Shown piece after piece: positions 19,205 to 28,964 of a stretch of 31,579 bases of DNA. How positions within the stretch are numbered: the stretch's first letter is position 1; the number at the start of each line of letters is the position of its first letter. The notes below the pieces were generated by a model. The model did not search any database. It was not told where the DNA came from and saw nothing but the letters and a program-made list of their open reading frames with translations. This DNA is from a virus. The DNA is taken from positions 1-31,579 of IMG/VR virus record IMGVR_UViG_3300028581_000152. One strand, 5' to 3'. The translations under genes and the position numbers were made by a program.

Positions 19205-22200
19205 TTATTTGTAATTGCACTGGTGTTAAAGCCGCAATCACAACTACATCACTTGCAGTTGCACCATTCACAAAAATTTCATAAGGTGCTGATTTGATTT
19301 CATACAAATCTCCAAAGCTCATAGTTGGATCGTTTGGTACAAGTACAACTGAACTTACAAGGTCTCCCAGTTGTGCGTGTAAATATGCTCCTAATTCACT
19401 AAAATAAAATGTGTCTCCAAAGCTCCAGTTATTAATATTAAAATAACTATTCATTGCAGATAATACTGCGCTACGTATTTCACTATCACTTGCGTTAGTT
19501 GATGGTGACTTGATTACCTTAACTGTTCCTTGCAATTGTGCAGGGGCTTTTGTTCCAAACAAAGGAAGGAAGCGAACACTATTTGGTATGACACTATCGG
19601 TTAACATTTTATAATCATCTAAATTACCATATGCTTGCTGTAATTCATTAATGGTAGGGACATCTGGTTTAGGTACTGTACCGGTAGTATCTTGTATCCA
19701 ATTTGTGTAGGCTGTATAGTATGCCTGTGTTACCAAATATAAATCAATAATGTTTGTAGTAGCAGGATCAATACGTGTTGTATTGTTACTGTTATGCCTA
19801 TACTGATATAATATTGCTTGTCTTCCAGGCTGCATACTATATTGCGGTTGTTCAACTACTAGATAATAAGGAGTTGTTACACTTGTATCTTGTACAGTAG
19901 TATAAAATACATTTTCGCTGAATGCATAGAATACTTGGCCTAATGGATATTCATATTTAATTACTTCAATATTTGTTAATGTTGGGTACTGGTATATTAT
20001 ATCACTCGTAGCAATTAATTGGTAACGTGATAAATTAACAGCATCTTCAATTAATTCAAAGAATGTGTAGATACCTGTATTACTAGAACCAGTTACATAA
20101 CCAGTTACTGTTTGGAAGAAGTCAGGGTCAACAACAATTTCATTGTTGTTTATATCTATACTTGCTACTTCAACTTCAAAATCATTTACATAGCCATCAC
20201 TCTCAACAGTTTGTCCAATTACATTCATTTGTACTGGTCTTGCTAATGGTGCATTACTATTTGGTTGTGTATTTGAAGGTAGTACTTTAACAAAATCAGC
20301 TAATATTTTACCAGTAAATGGGTCATATACTAATTTACCACTCTCATACCAGAAGCGTGTATCTGCGACACTACCAAAATAATATCTTAATGACTTATAC
20401 TCAATTTGATATCTGTTATTACCAACACTGTTAAAGTTTACAAACCAACCAGTAGCGTTATATGCATCAATACTCCAACGGTCTTGTGTAATCAATAATG
20501 CGTTGTTAAATAACAAACTGAAACTTTGATTTAATTCCATTCTGATAACACATTCATTAATAACTGCTGTAGGAAGAGTGTTACCAAATGATGGTATAAC
20601 CTGTGTGATAATTGCTCCAGTTGGAATATATCCGTTTAGTGTAACTGGACCTGAGCCGTTGCTGAAATTACCTTCACCATTATTATAACCATCACCAATA
20701 ACATTTAATACAGTAGTCCAAAAGTATGTGGTATCGCTTGCACTTGCAATACCATAAACTAATCGATTGTTATCATCAAAGTATGCACCGTTTGGTGCAG
20801 TAACTTTAATTAATGCGCTTTTAGTTACATACTTCATATTATGTGTGTTGTATGTTCCAGTAGCAATAGGAGTATTTGCTGAACCATCAATGTTATAAAA
20901 ATAACCAGTGATGCTATTTGCGTCAGTTGTGCTTGTGTTCCAATATACAGTGCCATCACCTGAAGCATTGTTAATATTATAGCGTGGATAATTTTGTAGA
21001 TAATATTGTCTTGCTCTATTGTCAGCTAACGCTAATGCTAAGTTATCAGTTAAGAACTTAATAATATCGCCAGTGTTAGTTATAGTCAATAACAAATTAC
21101 CGTTATCGCTATTTTGATATAATCCACCATCACTTGCAAATGAATTCGTGCTGGAGTATTTTCCTGTAGGATCAAGTAGGTCTAAGTTTTTAGACACGCC
21201 AATAGAACTGCGATTAATAGCGGCACTTTTAATAATTGAACTGTATAATGTATATGGGAAATTTGTATAATCTTCACCATTAACCATTCTGTTCTGTGTA
21301 TAATATCGAGCAGGAGCACGTAGTTTAATGTTTGCTAATGATTCTCTGGCTTGCGCTGTTGAAGCTGGTGTTTGTAATGCTAATCCTATAGTGAGTGCTT
21401 CTGTTCGTCCTGCTCTGCTAATATACTGTATTGTTACTTGAATTCCTTGCATTTCAGTTTGGTCAATAGTATATGTCAATGCATTACCTGCACGTACATA
21501 TGCTCTAAATGTTCCAACTGGTGCTTCGGAAAATACTCCATCACCGAAAGTATAACTAACTTGGTCATTGAATCTGGAAACAACTGAGAATACTTTCTTA
21601 TAACTAGTTTCCGTTTGTAAATTAGCATTAGCGTAAACACTATCTACTAATCTCCATAATGTTCTACCACCATTGCTAGCATTTATTTGATATAACCATG
21701 TATCTGTGTTATTAATACCCTGAATATCAATATCAACTACCTGATTACTAATCTGTTGAGCTAAATTGAAATCGTAAGTCTGTAATGTTCCTTGTTTAAA
21801 ATAAAAGAAGAAACCTGTATTTGGACTACCGTAACCTAATCTATCGTTACGATACATCATATTCATCTTGCCGCTTGGTGCCGGCGGTATCTCATAAACA
21901 TAATCTTCATCTAAACTAGTGGCACTAACTAATTCAAAATTCATATTGATAGTATCTACTGTACTTGTAAATGGTACAATAGGTAAACTAGCAGGTGGAA
22001 TATTAATACTATATTCATCAGTCTTAACTCCTAACAAATCAGCACTATTTCCAGGACGACCTACTCGTTGACTATTAATTAATGTGGCATTTACAACTGT
22101 ATTGAACTGCTCTAACCAGTTAGCATTTGCAGGATCATTCCAAAGAATTGTTTGATTACTTAGATTAACACCATTAATGTCGGTGATATTCTCAGTTGTA

Positions 22201-22571
22201 CTAATATTAGTTACTTTTAAATAACCCTGTCCTGCATTATTACGCTTTGGGTTATAGCTTACTAAGTTGGCTAGTTTAACAACACTGTCTCTACGTTCGG
22301 CAGTATCAATGAAGTTTTCACGTGTATTTAAATCGTTGCGGAAAGCAAGACCTTGACCCATAAACGCAATAACGTCAAGTAAAGCAATAAATTCGCTAGA
22401 CTCAATGTAATCGTTAAACGTTTCAGGATAATACACTCGCAGATAATCTATAAAACTCTTACGCAGAGTTTCATAATCATAGCTTTTAAAATCTGCTTCT
22501 CGGAAGGTTTGGTAAATGGCCTGCCAATTTTGCACACCAAATATTGCTGATTGTCTTGAACTTGTAGCCAT
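19200..22571 (-). CDS. gp6: Baseplate wedge protein gp6 (enlarged, 1123 aa)
   Basis: In T4, gp6 dimers join neighbouring wedges into the continuous baseplate ring. The N-terminal 125 residues match the T4-like gp6 pattern (FREADFKSYDYETLRKSFID, then YYPETFNDYIESSEFIALLD, then AFRNDLNTRENFIDTAERRDS). A second conserved block near residues 407-435 reads LRAPARYYTQNRMVNGEDY, the typical J-like baseplate segment. The C-terminal 95 residues (SDSEIRSAVLSAMNSYF...FYFSELGAYLHA...LVPNDP) fit the conserved end of the family. T4 gp6 is about 660 residues, so some 460 extra residues lie mainly between residue 490 and 1020, rich in Asn/Tyr/Thr. The start at 22571 has an AAGAGAA ribosome-binding site. gp25 lies upstream and the giant gene downstream, the usual wedge gene order. 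Confidence 0.92.
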   Translation of the reverse strand: MATSSRQSAIFGVQNWQAIYQTFREADFKSYDYETLRKSFIDYLRVYYPETFNDYIESSEFIALLDVIAFMGQGLAFRNDLNTRENFIDTAERRDSVVKLANLVSYNPKRNNAGQGYLKVTNISTTENITDINGVNLSNQTILWNDPANANWLEQFNTVVNATLINSQRVGRPGNSADLLGVKTDEYSINIPPASLPIVPFTSTVDTINMNFELVSATSLDEDYVYEIPPAPSGKMNMMYRNDRLGYGSPNTGFFFYFKQGTLQTYDFNLAQQISNQVVDIDIQGINNTDTWLYQINASNGGRTLWRLVDSVYANANLQTETSYKKVFSVVSRFNDQVSYTFGDGVFSEAPVGTFRAYVRAGNALTYTIDQTEMQGIQVTIQYISRAGRTEALTIGLALQTPASTAQARESLANIKLRAPARYYTQNRMVNGEDYTNFPYTLYSSIIKSAAINRSSIGVSKNLDLLDPTGKYSSTNSFASDGGLYQNSDNGNLLLTITNTGDIIKFLTDNLALALADNRARQYYLQNYPRYNINNASGDGTVYWNTSTTDANSITGYFYNIDGSANTPIATGTYNTHNMKYVTKSALIKVTAPNGAYFDDNNRLVYGIASASDTTYFWTTVLNVIGDGYNNGEGNFSNGSGPVTLNGYIPTGAIITQVIPSFGNTLPTAVINECVIRMELNQSFSLLFNNALLITQDRWSIDAYNATGWFVNFNSVGNNRYQIEYKSLRYYFGSVADTRFWYESGKLVYDPFTGKILADFVKVLPSNTQPNSNAPLARPVQMNVIGQTVESDGYVNDFEVEVASIDINNNEIVVDPDFFQTVTGYVTGSSNTGIYTFFELIEDAVNLSRYQLIATSDIIYQYPTLTNIEVIKYEYPLGQVFYAFSENVFYTTVQDTSVTTPYYLVVEQPQYSMQPGRQAILYQYRHNSNNTTRIDPATTNIIDLYLVTQAYYTAYTNWIQDTTGTVPKPDVPTINELQQAYGNLDDYKMLTDSVIPNSVRFLPLFGTKAPAQLQGTVKVIKSPSTNASDSEIRSAVLSAMNSYFNINNWSFGDTFYFSELGAYLHAQLGDLVSSVVLVPNDPTMSFGDLYEIKSAPYEIFVNGATASDVVVIAALTPVQLQIR

Positions 22572-22588
22572 AGTTATTCTCTTTTAAG

Positions 22589-22596
22589 TATTTATC
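22589..22596 (-). promoter_or_regulatory. Late promoter-like motif GATAAATA before gp6
   Basis: Minus-strand GATAAATA lies in the 46-bp gap between gp25 and gp6, 17 bp before the gp6 ATG. It differs from the T4 late -10 element TATAAATA only at the first base and is identical to the motif at 30579-30586. Transcription from it would leave a very short leader, which weakens the call. Confidence 0.5.
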
Positions 22597-22617
22597 TTAA
22601 AGGAAACCACTGTTTTG

Positions 22618-23067
22618 TTATTGAATCGTTGCTGTATTAGTTAAATTATTGAAGAATACATTCAATATTTCAGCATTGTTAAAGGGTGCGATAGCTAATT
22701 CTACTTCAAGTAATATGCCATTTTCCTGAGAATAACTTTTTACAGTATTAATTATCAATCTAGGATCACCATTGGCAATTCTACGAATTTCATTTTCAAG
22801 TCTAAATTGAGTCTGTGGATCATTGGGCTCAAAAACAAAGCTCCAAATAGTAGAACCATATCCAGGATTACCAACTTTTTGTCCTTGTTGAATATTCAAT
22901 GCATTTATAAAGTCTCTTACCACTAAAGCTTCATCTACTAAACGATACTTTTTACCCGGGATAGTTGGTTGTAATACACCACCTGTACCACCATCTATAC
23001 CGGTACTAGCATTAGTTGTCTTTGGTTCATTCGCCCCGATTGTTGAAAATCCTATATATGTTGGCAT
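22618..23067 (-). CDS. gp25: Baseplate wedge protein gp25 (lysozyme-like fold family)
   Basis: gp25 and its relatives in contractile injection systems link the wedge (gp6) to the central sheath/hub; they have a lysozyme-like fold but no known lytic activity. This 149-residue protein is close to T4 gp25 (132 aa). Residues 39-60 (KKYRLVDEALVVRDFINALN) lead into YGSTIWSFVFEPND (70-83) and the family hallmark ENEIRRIANGDPRL (91-104), equivalent to the E-P-R region of gp25-like proteins. The N-terminal 35 residues are Gly/Thr-rich and probably flexible. The start at 23067 has a TAGGAT ribosome-binding site 6 bp upstream. It sits between the gp5-like gene and gp6, the conserved T4-like order. Confidence 0.93.
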   Translation of the reverse strand: MPTYIGFSTIGANEPKTTNASTGIDGGTGGVLQPTIPGKKYRLVDEALVVRDFINALNIQQGQKVGNPGYGSTIWSFVFEPNDPQTQFRLENEIRRIANGDPRLIINTVKSYSQENGILLEVELAIAPFNNAEILNVFFNNLTNTATIQ

Positions 23068-23084
23068 ATTTTTATCCTATAATG

Positions 23085-23092
23085 TATTTAGA
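23085..23092 (-). promoter_or_regulatory. Late promoter-like motif TCTAAATA before gp25
   Basis: Minus-strand TCTAAATA lies 17 bp before the gp25 ATG and overlaps the last codons of the gp5-like gene. CTAAATA-type late motifs have been proposed in T4-like cyanophages (from memory). The spacing matches that of the motif before gp6. Confidence 0.42.
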
Positions 23093-26000
23093 TAAGTTTA
23101 TTAGCATCGGAAGCTAATTCAGTCGATTTCTTTAATAACGCTAACATTTTTACTTGTTGTGCAATATATTCTTGTTTTGCAGTTTCAATTCCCGGATCTC
23201 CTGCAGGCAAATCTTCTGTCGCTTTGCGTAGAGCCAATGTTGCCGTAGATACTACCTCCTTTTGTACATCAATTTCAGCCGTTATATCATTAAGTTGTTT
23301 TAATTTTTCTTGTAATTTATTTACTGCCACAGTACCTGAAGTTTCCCCTGTCGTTGCAGGATTGCCGGCGTAGTTTGGTGTAGGTATTTTACTGCTACCA
23401 AATAAATTCTCTAGTTGACTTGCTAAAGCAGGGCGAGTATTATCAGTTCTAGTACCTATATTTGGTAATGTTATTGGCACTGACCCACCCGAACTTAATG
23501 ATGCTATTGAACTATTCAATTTAGCAGCCAATGCAGGACTTAGTCCAATACTCGCTAATGCTTGTAATGATGCGCCGGGTAATTTTAGTTGATTGATTAA
23601 ACTACTTGCACCACCTGGTAATGAGCCTATATTTACAGCCGCATTAACTTGTCCCAAAGCGGCTGTTATTCCAGCAGTTCCAGGTATTAGATTTACCGCA
23701 CCTTTAGCATTATCTATAATATTTGATACAGCACTTTGTGCTCCCGGTAATCCACTTAGTCCAGTCGATGCACTTGCTGGTAATGTTGCTTTAGCCGCAT
23801 TTACTGCATTTTCTGCGGCTGATGCTAAATTAGTAGAAGCTCCTAAACCAGTAGTAACTGCTGTTGTAACACTTGCTAGTCCATTAGTAGCTGATGAGGC
23901 TGCTCCTGAGGCAATACTTGCGGCATCTATTCCTGAGTTTGCAGCCGCAGATTTTAGTACTCCTGCAACATCGCTAGCTTCTGTACCAGACGCTTGTACA
24001 TCTGCTGTAGCCTTATCAGCAATTTGTTTTAAGTTTTGCGGAACGCCTGCCTTGAGAGTTGGAAATCCTTTAGTAATTGCGGCAAACGCACTACCAGCAA
24101 CACCTTTAGCACTATCTAATAACCCACTTAGTCCGCCACCTAGTTTTGTTAAACCACCTAATGATGTTGCAATAGAACCTAATCCACCTGTTACGACTGA
24201 GGTTAAGTTGGCTGCAAAATTACCAGAAGATATTGCACCAGTTACACTACCTAACATTGTGTTGACTGCTCCACCTGCCTTACCCACTATTCCAGAAACT
24301 CCGCCGACACCTAATGCACCTGATGCTGTTTTTAAATAATTAACAGTACTAGCTAAACCAACACTGGCAGTAGCAGTAACTAGTCCGGCAATTTGACCAG
24401 ATGCTTCTTTGCCTGTTATAACGCCTGCTTGTGTAAGTTGTGTTTGTGCTTGTTGGAAGTTACTAACTTGTGTTTGAACCTGTGCTGTAGGATTATTAAT
24501 ATAAGTTGCGATGTTTTCTGCTCCCGGCTTTCCTGTAAAAATAGCCGAAGGCATCGCCTGTTCAATTGTTTTACCTGAACTAATTAATGCATTTACTAAT
24601 GTGGCTGATCCAGGTTTAATTACACCAGCCGCTTCAAGTTGTTGCGTAGATTGTGCCATTTTACCTATTACAGCAGTACCGTCTACCACTCCTGCTCCTA
24701 GTTTAACTGCGGCAGCGGCTTTTCCAGTCTGTGCCGCTGTTGCAACAGCACCAACCATACCGGTTGTAGTATTTGTATCTAGTGCTTTACTGATTGCCCC
24801 AGTCACTGGAACAGTTGATGCTACACTAGGTGCAACCGGTGCACTAGGTGTACTTGGTACAGAAGCATTAGTGGCTGCAACAGCCGCTGAGGGTGCGCTT
24901 GGGAAGTTTGCACTAGCATTGTTATCTACTTTTACATCAACACCTTGATTTGCACTAGCCCAAGGACTATGTGCAGGTGCTCTACTTACAATGCTTACTA
25001 ATGCTCCCGGTGCTGCCGCCCAACCTTTTGTAGCATCGTATAGTGTATCAGTGTGTGCCACTCTAGTTAGTGGTTTGACTACCTGAGGAACTGTACCTGA
25101 TGAACCTGTGTTCAAGTTAATCTTACTACCATTGATATATGTTGTATTCTGACTTGCAAAACTTGCTTCACCACCTGATTTAAAACTCATTTGGTAATCA
25201 GTTTTTAATGTGTATTTACCTAATGTATAAGTTGAGAAATCTGTGCCCGCTTTGATTTCCATCTTTTTGTCAGTCTCAATATTAATATTCTCTGCTGAGA
25301 TTTTTAAATCTTTTTTAGCATTTATATTAATATTGTTATCAGCGTGTAGATTTAAATCACCCTGTGTTCGTATGTTAACTGAGTTAGTAGCGTACATATC
25401 AATTGTACCTTCTTTACCTAACTCTATCCAACTTTGTCCGTTAGCGTGAATAATGAACAAACATTGTCCGTCATCACTCATTAATATCTGATGACCTAAG
25501 CTACTACGTAATCTTACTAATTGGTCTCTACCTAATAGATCACCATCATCCATTACAATACTGTGACCAACTCTACGTGAAGTTATTTTTAAACTACTTT
25601 GTTGTCCTGTTCCAGTTGCGGCATCTGCAATCGTTTCATCTGTAAATCCACCTTCATATATAGGTCTACCTGGTGTATTAACTCCCCAACCAACACGACT
25701 AGGACTTTCACGTTGACTACTGGTTCCTATAGTACCACGTATTGTATCTCTTATTAGACCTTGTTGATTTAATACGCCTGCAAGATAACTGTTAACTGGT
25801 TTAGGTTCATTATAAAAAGCAGGACTATTATTGATTGCATCGTTATTAGTATTGATATTAGTTACTGGAAGTTTCTTTGCACCACCGTAACTATTTGCTT
25901 CACTAGGATTTAATACAGCAGTTTCAGTTGATCCGTTAGCTGGCACCATGTATAATGCTTCTGGCTCAGGTACACAACCAATCCAATAACCATAGTTAGG

Positions 26001-26348
26001 ATCACCATTAATAAAAATACATATAACAGTTGTGCCTATATCCGGTGGACTATTCCACACACCATAACTAATTGGATTTTGCAAATATGTGCCATACCCT
26101 GTCTTGTCACCTGTACCCTCAGTCAAGCCATAGAATGAAGTCATATAGTTGACGGTTACCCAACTATTGGCATCATCTGGATCTGTACCGCCCATATCAC
26201 TTAGGTATACACGTAATCTACCCGAACGTATAGGGTCGATGTTATCTTTTACTATTCCAAATACAGGTACAGGACTAACTACTGCACCACCTGCACCTAG
26301 TTTATTTGCGCTTGTTGCGCCTTTGGGTTTAAAGATATTATTTGCCAT
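23088..26348 (-). CDS. gp5: Baseplate hub/spike protein, gp5-type, no visible lysozyme domain (1086 aa)
   Basis: gp5-type proteins form the trimeric central spike under the tail tube. Residues 25-130 look like the gp5/VgrG OB-fold (VFGIVKDNIDPIRSGRLRVY...SPPDIGTTVICIFINGDPNY). Residues 250-300 contain GHSIVMDDGD and GHQILMSDDG, and residues 310-420 are a repeat of short alternating strands (GDLNLHADNNININAKKDLK...) like the gp5/VgrG beta-helix. T4 gp5 carries a lysozyme domain between OB-fold and helix; here that space holds only about 120 residues of Asn/Pro/Ser-rich linker with no recognisable lysozyme motif. Residues 440-1000 are Ala/Gly/Ser-rich with many small hydrophobic segments, and the last 75 residues look coiled-coil (KLQEKLKQLNDITAEIDVQK). 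The start overlaps the previous stop (TAATG), implying translational coupling. Confidence 0.88.
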   Translation of the reverse strand: MANNIFKPKGATSANKLGAGGAVVSPVPVFGIVKDNIDPIRSGRLRVYLSDMGGTDPDDANSWVTVNYMTSFYGLTEGTGDKTGYGTYLQNPISYGVWNSPPDIGTTVICIFINGDPNYGYWIGCVPEPEALYMVPANGSTETAVLNPSEANSYGGAKKLPVTNINTNNDAINNSPAFYNEPKPVNSYLAGVLNQQGLIRDTIRGTIGTSSQRESPSRVGWGVNTPGRPIYEGGFTDETIADAATGTGQQSSLKITSRRVGHSIVMDDGDLLGRDQLVRLRSSLGHQILMSDDGQCLFIIHANGQSWIELGKEGTIDMYATNSVNIRTQGDLNLHADNNININAKKDLKISAENINIETDKKMEIKAGTDFSTYTLGKYTLKTDYQMSFKSGGEASFASQNTTYINGSKINLNTGSSGTVPQVVKPLTRVAHTDTLYDATKGWAAAPGALVSIVSRAPAHSPWASANQGVDVKVDNNASANFPSAPSAAVAATNASVPSTPSAPVAPSVASTVPVTGAISKALDTNTTTGMVGAVATAAQTGKAAAAVKLGAGVVDGTAVIGKMAQSTQQLEAAGVIKPGSATLVNALISSGKTIEQAMPSAIFTGKPGAENIATYINNPTAQVQTQVSNFQQAQTQLTQAGVITGKEASGQIAGLVTATASVGLASTVNYLKTASGALGVGGVSGIVGKAGGAVNTMLGSVTGAISSGNFAANLTSVVTGGLGSIATSLGGLTKLGGGLSGLLDSAKGVAGSAFAAITKGFPTLKAGVPQNLKQIADKATADVQASGTEASDVAGVLKSAAANSGIDAASIASGAASSATNGLASVTTAVTTGLGASTNLASAAENAVNAAKATLPASASTGLSGLPGAQSAVSNIIDNAKGAVNLIPGTAGITAALGQVNAAVNIGSLPGGASSLINQLKLPGASLQALASIGLSPALAAKLNSSIASLSSGGSVPITLPNIGTRTDNTRPALASQLENLFGSSKIPTPNYAGNPATTGETSGTVAVNKLQEKLKQLNDITAEIDVQKEVVSTATLALRKATEDLPAGDPGIETAKQEYIAQQVKMLALLKKSTELASDANKLI

Positions 26349-28963
26349 TATGCGCCTTCACCCGGTCTTGCACCAGTAAGTAATGTTGTGTTTTCTGTTT
26401 CTCTACCTGCATCCGGACTTTGAGAATTAGCAATACCGGATTGTGTTTGACCTGCATTTTGAACGCTATCGTCATTTGCTACACCTTGATTTGTGCTTTC
26501 TGTTGTAGTTGTAGTTGGAGTATCGGCATAGTCATATGATAAATTTTCTGGCTGTTGAATTGCCGCTTGAACAGCGACTGCCTCAGCTACACCAGTTGCG
26601 TCATCTTGCGTAAACCCAGTTGATGCCGATGTGCTACTTCCACTACTTGGTGTTGATCCATTTCCTCCTTCGCTTGTGCTAGTGCGTACATCTGAACTTG
26701 ATAAATCAATTCTTCTAGGATCATTTGCCGCAAATGTTGCCCTTGCATTGGCAGCAGTTTCAGTAGTTAATGCTACGCCCGTTCTTGCGGCTGTAGCATC
26801 TGTTACATTTGCTCTTCCACCAAGTGCCGCCGCCGGTGTTCCTACTACGCCCGGGAAATCATTGATGGTACAATTTAATACTTGCTCAAACTTGCCACCT
26901 CTAAAATTATGTTCTATATCAAGAACCATAAAGCTAACACCCTTAACCTTATTAGCTACTGCGGCAGGATAGTTCCAAAAGTATATAGATTCGTTGATGT
27001 TTAATAAACCGTCACTATTTGTGTAATCCACTGCTTCTTTAAAATCTATCTCAATAAAAACTTGTCCACCGTTAGGATTAATAGTAAACCCATCACTACC
27101 GTAAAACTGATTATAAACTTGATTAACACTTGCCGGTGTTTCTTGCACCAGATAATCAGGATCACCTAATATAGTAACTTTGGCTTTAGTATATGAACCT
27201 GGATCAAACAGACTAGTCATATATGCGTTTTGTGCTTCCATACCCACATCTTGTCTTCCCTGTGTATCTTGGTTTTGTTTTTTATTAGGAAATGTAGGTA
27301 TGTTTGCCCCTCCGCCTTGACTTGCTGGATCGCCATTAGGTGTTAGTGCCACATTCATAAATGTATTATCCATAGTCTGTTCATATGATATAACTTCACT
27401 GTTCTTGCCAGTAAACCAATATTCATATCGTTTGTGCGGACCATAATACTTACTAGATTTTGTGTATGGTGAGGATGCAGCCGGAGTTTCATATGGTTGT
27501 ATTACATATGTAATTTCATATGCAAAATCACCTACTTTAGTATCAAAACCTAATGCTTTAACTTCAGTGCTTAAATTATACCATTTAACAGGAGGTATAT
27601 CTTTTTTTGTAACAACTTCTGGACTGTTCGTGTCAGGGTCAGGTTCTTCACTAGCAACAAATATAACTTTAAGCGCATCTTCCATATATGAACTTTGCTT
27701 AATAATATTATTAATAGCTTGAGGAATAGGTGTACCTTTATCAATTTGAATTAATCTTTTAGTAGTGTCAGGTACCGATTTAACGCTTGTCCCTTCAGTT
27801 ACTTCATTTGAGTTATCTGCCCTACTCATTGGTTGTTTTTTTCTATCAGGATCTGCTTTGCTAACAAGACTTGCATTTTGTATAAGACTAGTATCACCTA
27901 TAAATCTAACTTTATACACATTTGGTATTTCAACTGAACCTTGTGTTTTTAGTGTTTGTTGATTTTCATTTAATGTTTTTAGTAAACTAGTAATACCATC
28001 ACCTTCACCATCTAATGCTTCTTTAACCGTTCCAGCAACAATTGGTACTTTATTATCTGCTGTTCCTCTAGCAATACCCATTCCTACGTTAGTAGCTATA
28101 ACGTTAGCTGTTATATTATAAGTTGTAGCACCACCATTAATTTTAAACTTCATTGCAGTTATAACAATGTCATAAAATCTTTCATATACACCACTAGCAT
28201 CAGGACTAGTATTAAGTGTATCACTAGCAAATACTTCACTTGCATTTGCAATGTTTCCATTTTTGTCATAACCTTGAAAACGTATACCTAAAACAAAAAA
28301 CTGTCTGCTTGCGTTAGCCGATTTATCGTAGTTTTTTAATTTACTATTTTTTCTTAATGCATCACTTGCTCTTTTTAGTTTAGTGATAAACGAAAAGCCA
28401 TACGGTTCATAAATGTTAAATGTAAGTCCAGTAACATTAGATGCAGTTTGAGTATTTTTTCCATTGATAGCTGATTTAATTTTTAAATCGTCTATATAAT
28501 AATCCAATTCAAATCCAGGTGCTCGTTTACTTGTTTTGTTATTGATGCCACCAGATTGTGCAATTAAGAATGCACCACCGTTCGTTGATTGACCACTAGC
28601 ATCAGTCTGACTTAGTGCATTAATATTTTTTCTACCTGATAATTGAAAAGCATCATATGCATCGGGGGTAATCATATACAAACTTAATTGATATGTGTAA
28701 CTACTAAAATTTCCTAAGGGGTTTTGTAATCTGCTACCAGGTTTAGGTGACTTGCCTACCCCTTTATCTACTACACTATTTCCTGCAGGCTTTTGAGCTT
28801 GGCCGGCTTGAGTTTGACCTGCAAAACTTTCATTAAGAGTTTCCATCTCATTACTACCAGTTGCAGTAGCATTGCTTTCCATTGCGGCAACTCTAGCGGC
28901 ATAATCAATATCATAAGTTATATCACCGTCTGACGGAGTACCACCTAAATTATTAGTTGCCAT
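26348..28963 (-). CDS. Large baseplate hub-type structural protein, possibly a gp27 counterpart (871 aa)
   Basis: I do not recognise a T4 gene with certainty. After a Ser/Gln/Gly-rich leader, residues 77-106 carry NPLGNFSSYTYQLSLYMITP and DAYDAF, and residues 150-200 contain RAPGFELDYYIDDLKIKSA and a YEPYGFSFITKLKRA segment; this pattern recurs in structural proteins of aquatic T4-like phages (from memory). Residues 671-705 (VSFMVLDIEHNFRGGKFEQV, then LNCTINDFPG) resemble the strand pair that ends hub proteins of the gp27/late-control-D type. The last 165 residues are a Thr/Ser/Asn/Gln-rich tail, probably disordered. It lies directly before the gp5-type gene and overlaps it by one base; in T4, gp27 and gp5 form one complex, which supports a hub role by inference. 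Confidence 0.7.
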   Translation of the reverse strand: MATNNLGGTPSDGDITYDIDYAARVAAMESNATATGSNEMETLNESFAGQTQAGQAQKPAGNSVVDKGVGKSPKPGSRLQNPLGNFSSYTYQLSLYMITPDAYDAFQLSGRKNINALSQTDASGQSTNGGAFLIAQSGGINNKTSKRAPGFELDYYIDDLKIKSAINGKNTQTASNVTGLTFNIYEPYGFSFITKLKRASDALRKNSKLKNYDKSANASRQFFVLGIRFQGYDKNGNIANASEVFASDTLNTSPDASGVYERFYDIVITAMKFKINGGATTYNITANVIATNVGMGIARGTADNKVPIVAGTVKEALDGEGDGITSLLKTLNENQQTLKTQGSVEIPNVYKVRFIGDTSLIQNASLVSKADPDRKKQPMSRADNSNEVTEGTSVKSVPDTTKRLIQIDKGTPIPQAINNIIKQSSYMEDALKVIFVASEEPDPDTNSPEVVTKKDIPPVKWYNLSTEVKALGFDTKVGDFAYEITYVIQPYETPAASSPYTKSSKYYGPHKRYEYWFTGKNSEVISYEQTMDNTFMNVALTPNGDPASQGGGANIPTFPNKKQNQDTQGRQDVGMEAQNAYMTSLFDPGSYTKAKVTILGDPDYLVQETPASVNQVYNQFYGSDGFTINPNGGQVFIEIDFKEAVDYTNSDGLLNINESIYFWNYPAAVANKVKGVSFMVLDIEHNFRGGKFEQVLNCTINDFPGVVGTPAAALGGRANVTDATAARTGVALTTETAANARATFAANDPRRIDLSSSDVRTSTSEGGNGSTPSSGSSTSASTGFTQDDATGVAEAVAVQAAIQQPENLSYDYADTPTTTTTESTNQGVANDDSVQNAGQTQSGIANSQSPDAGRETENTTLLTGARPGEGA

Positions 28964-28964
28964 A

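Noticed and set aside
23593-24339. A 248-codon plus-strand open frame opposite the gp5-type gene
   Set aside because: It is the antisense of the Ala/Gly-rich tail; its Ala/Pro-rich translation is what GCN/GGN codons give when read backwards, and it has no ribosome-binding site or neighbours.
23088-26348. A lysozyme domain in the gp5-type protein, as in T4
   Set aside because: Residues 130-250 are Asn/Pro/Ser-rich linker and no glycosidase motif is visible.
26478-26700. Low-complexity Thr/Ser codons as a possible non-coding or recombinogenic repeat
   Set aside because: They are in frame in the C-terminal tail of the 871-residue protein and show no tandem DNA period.
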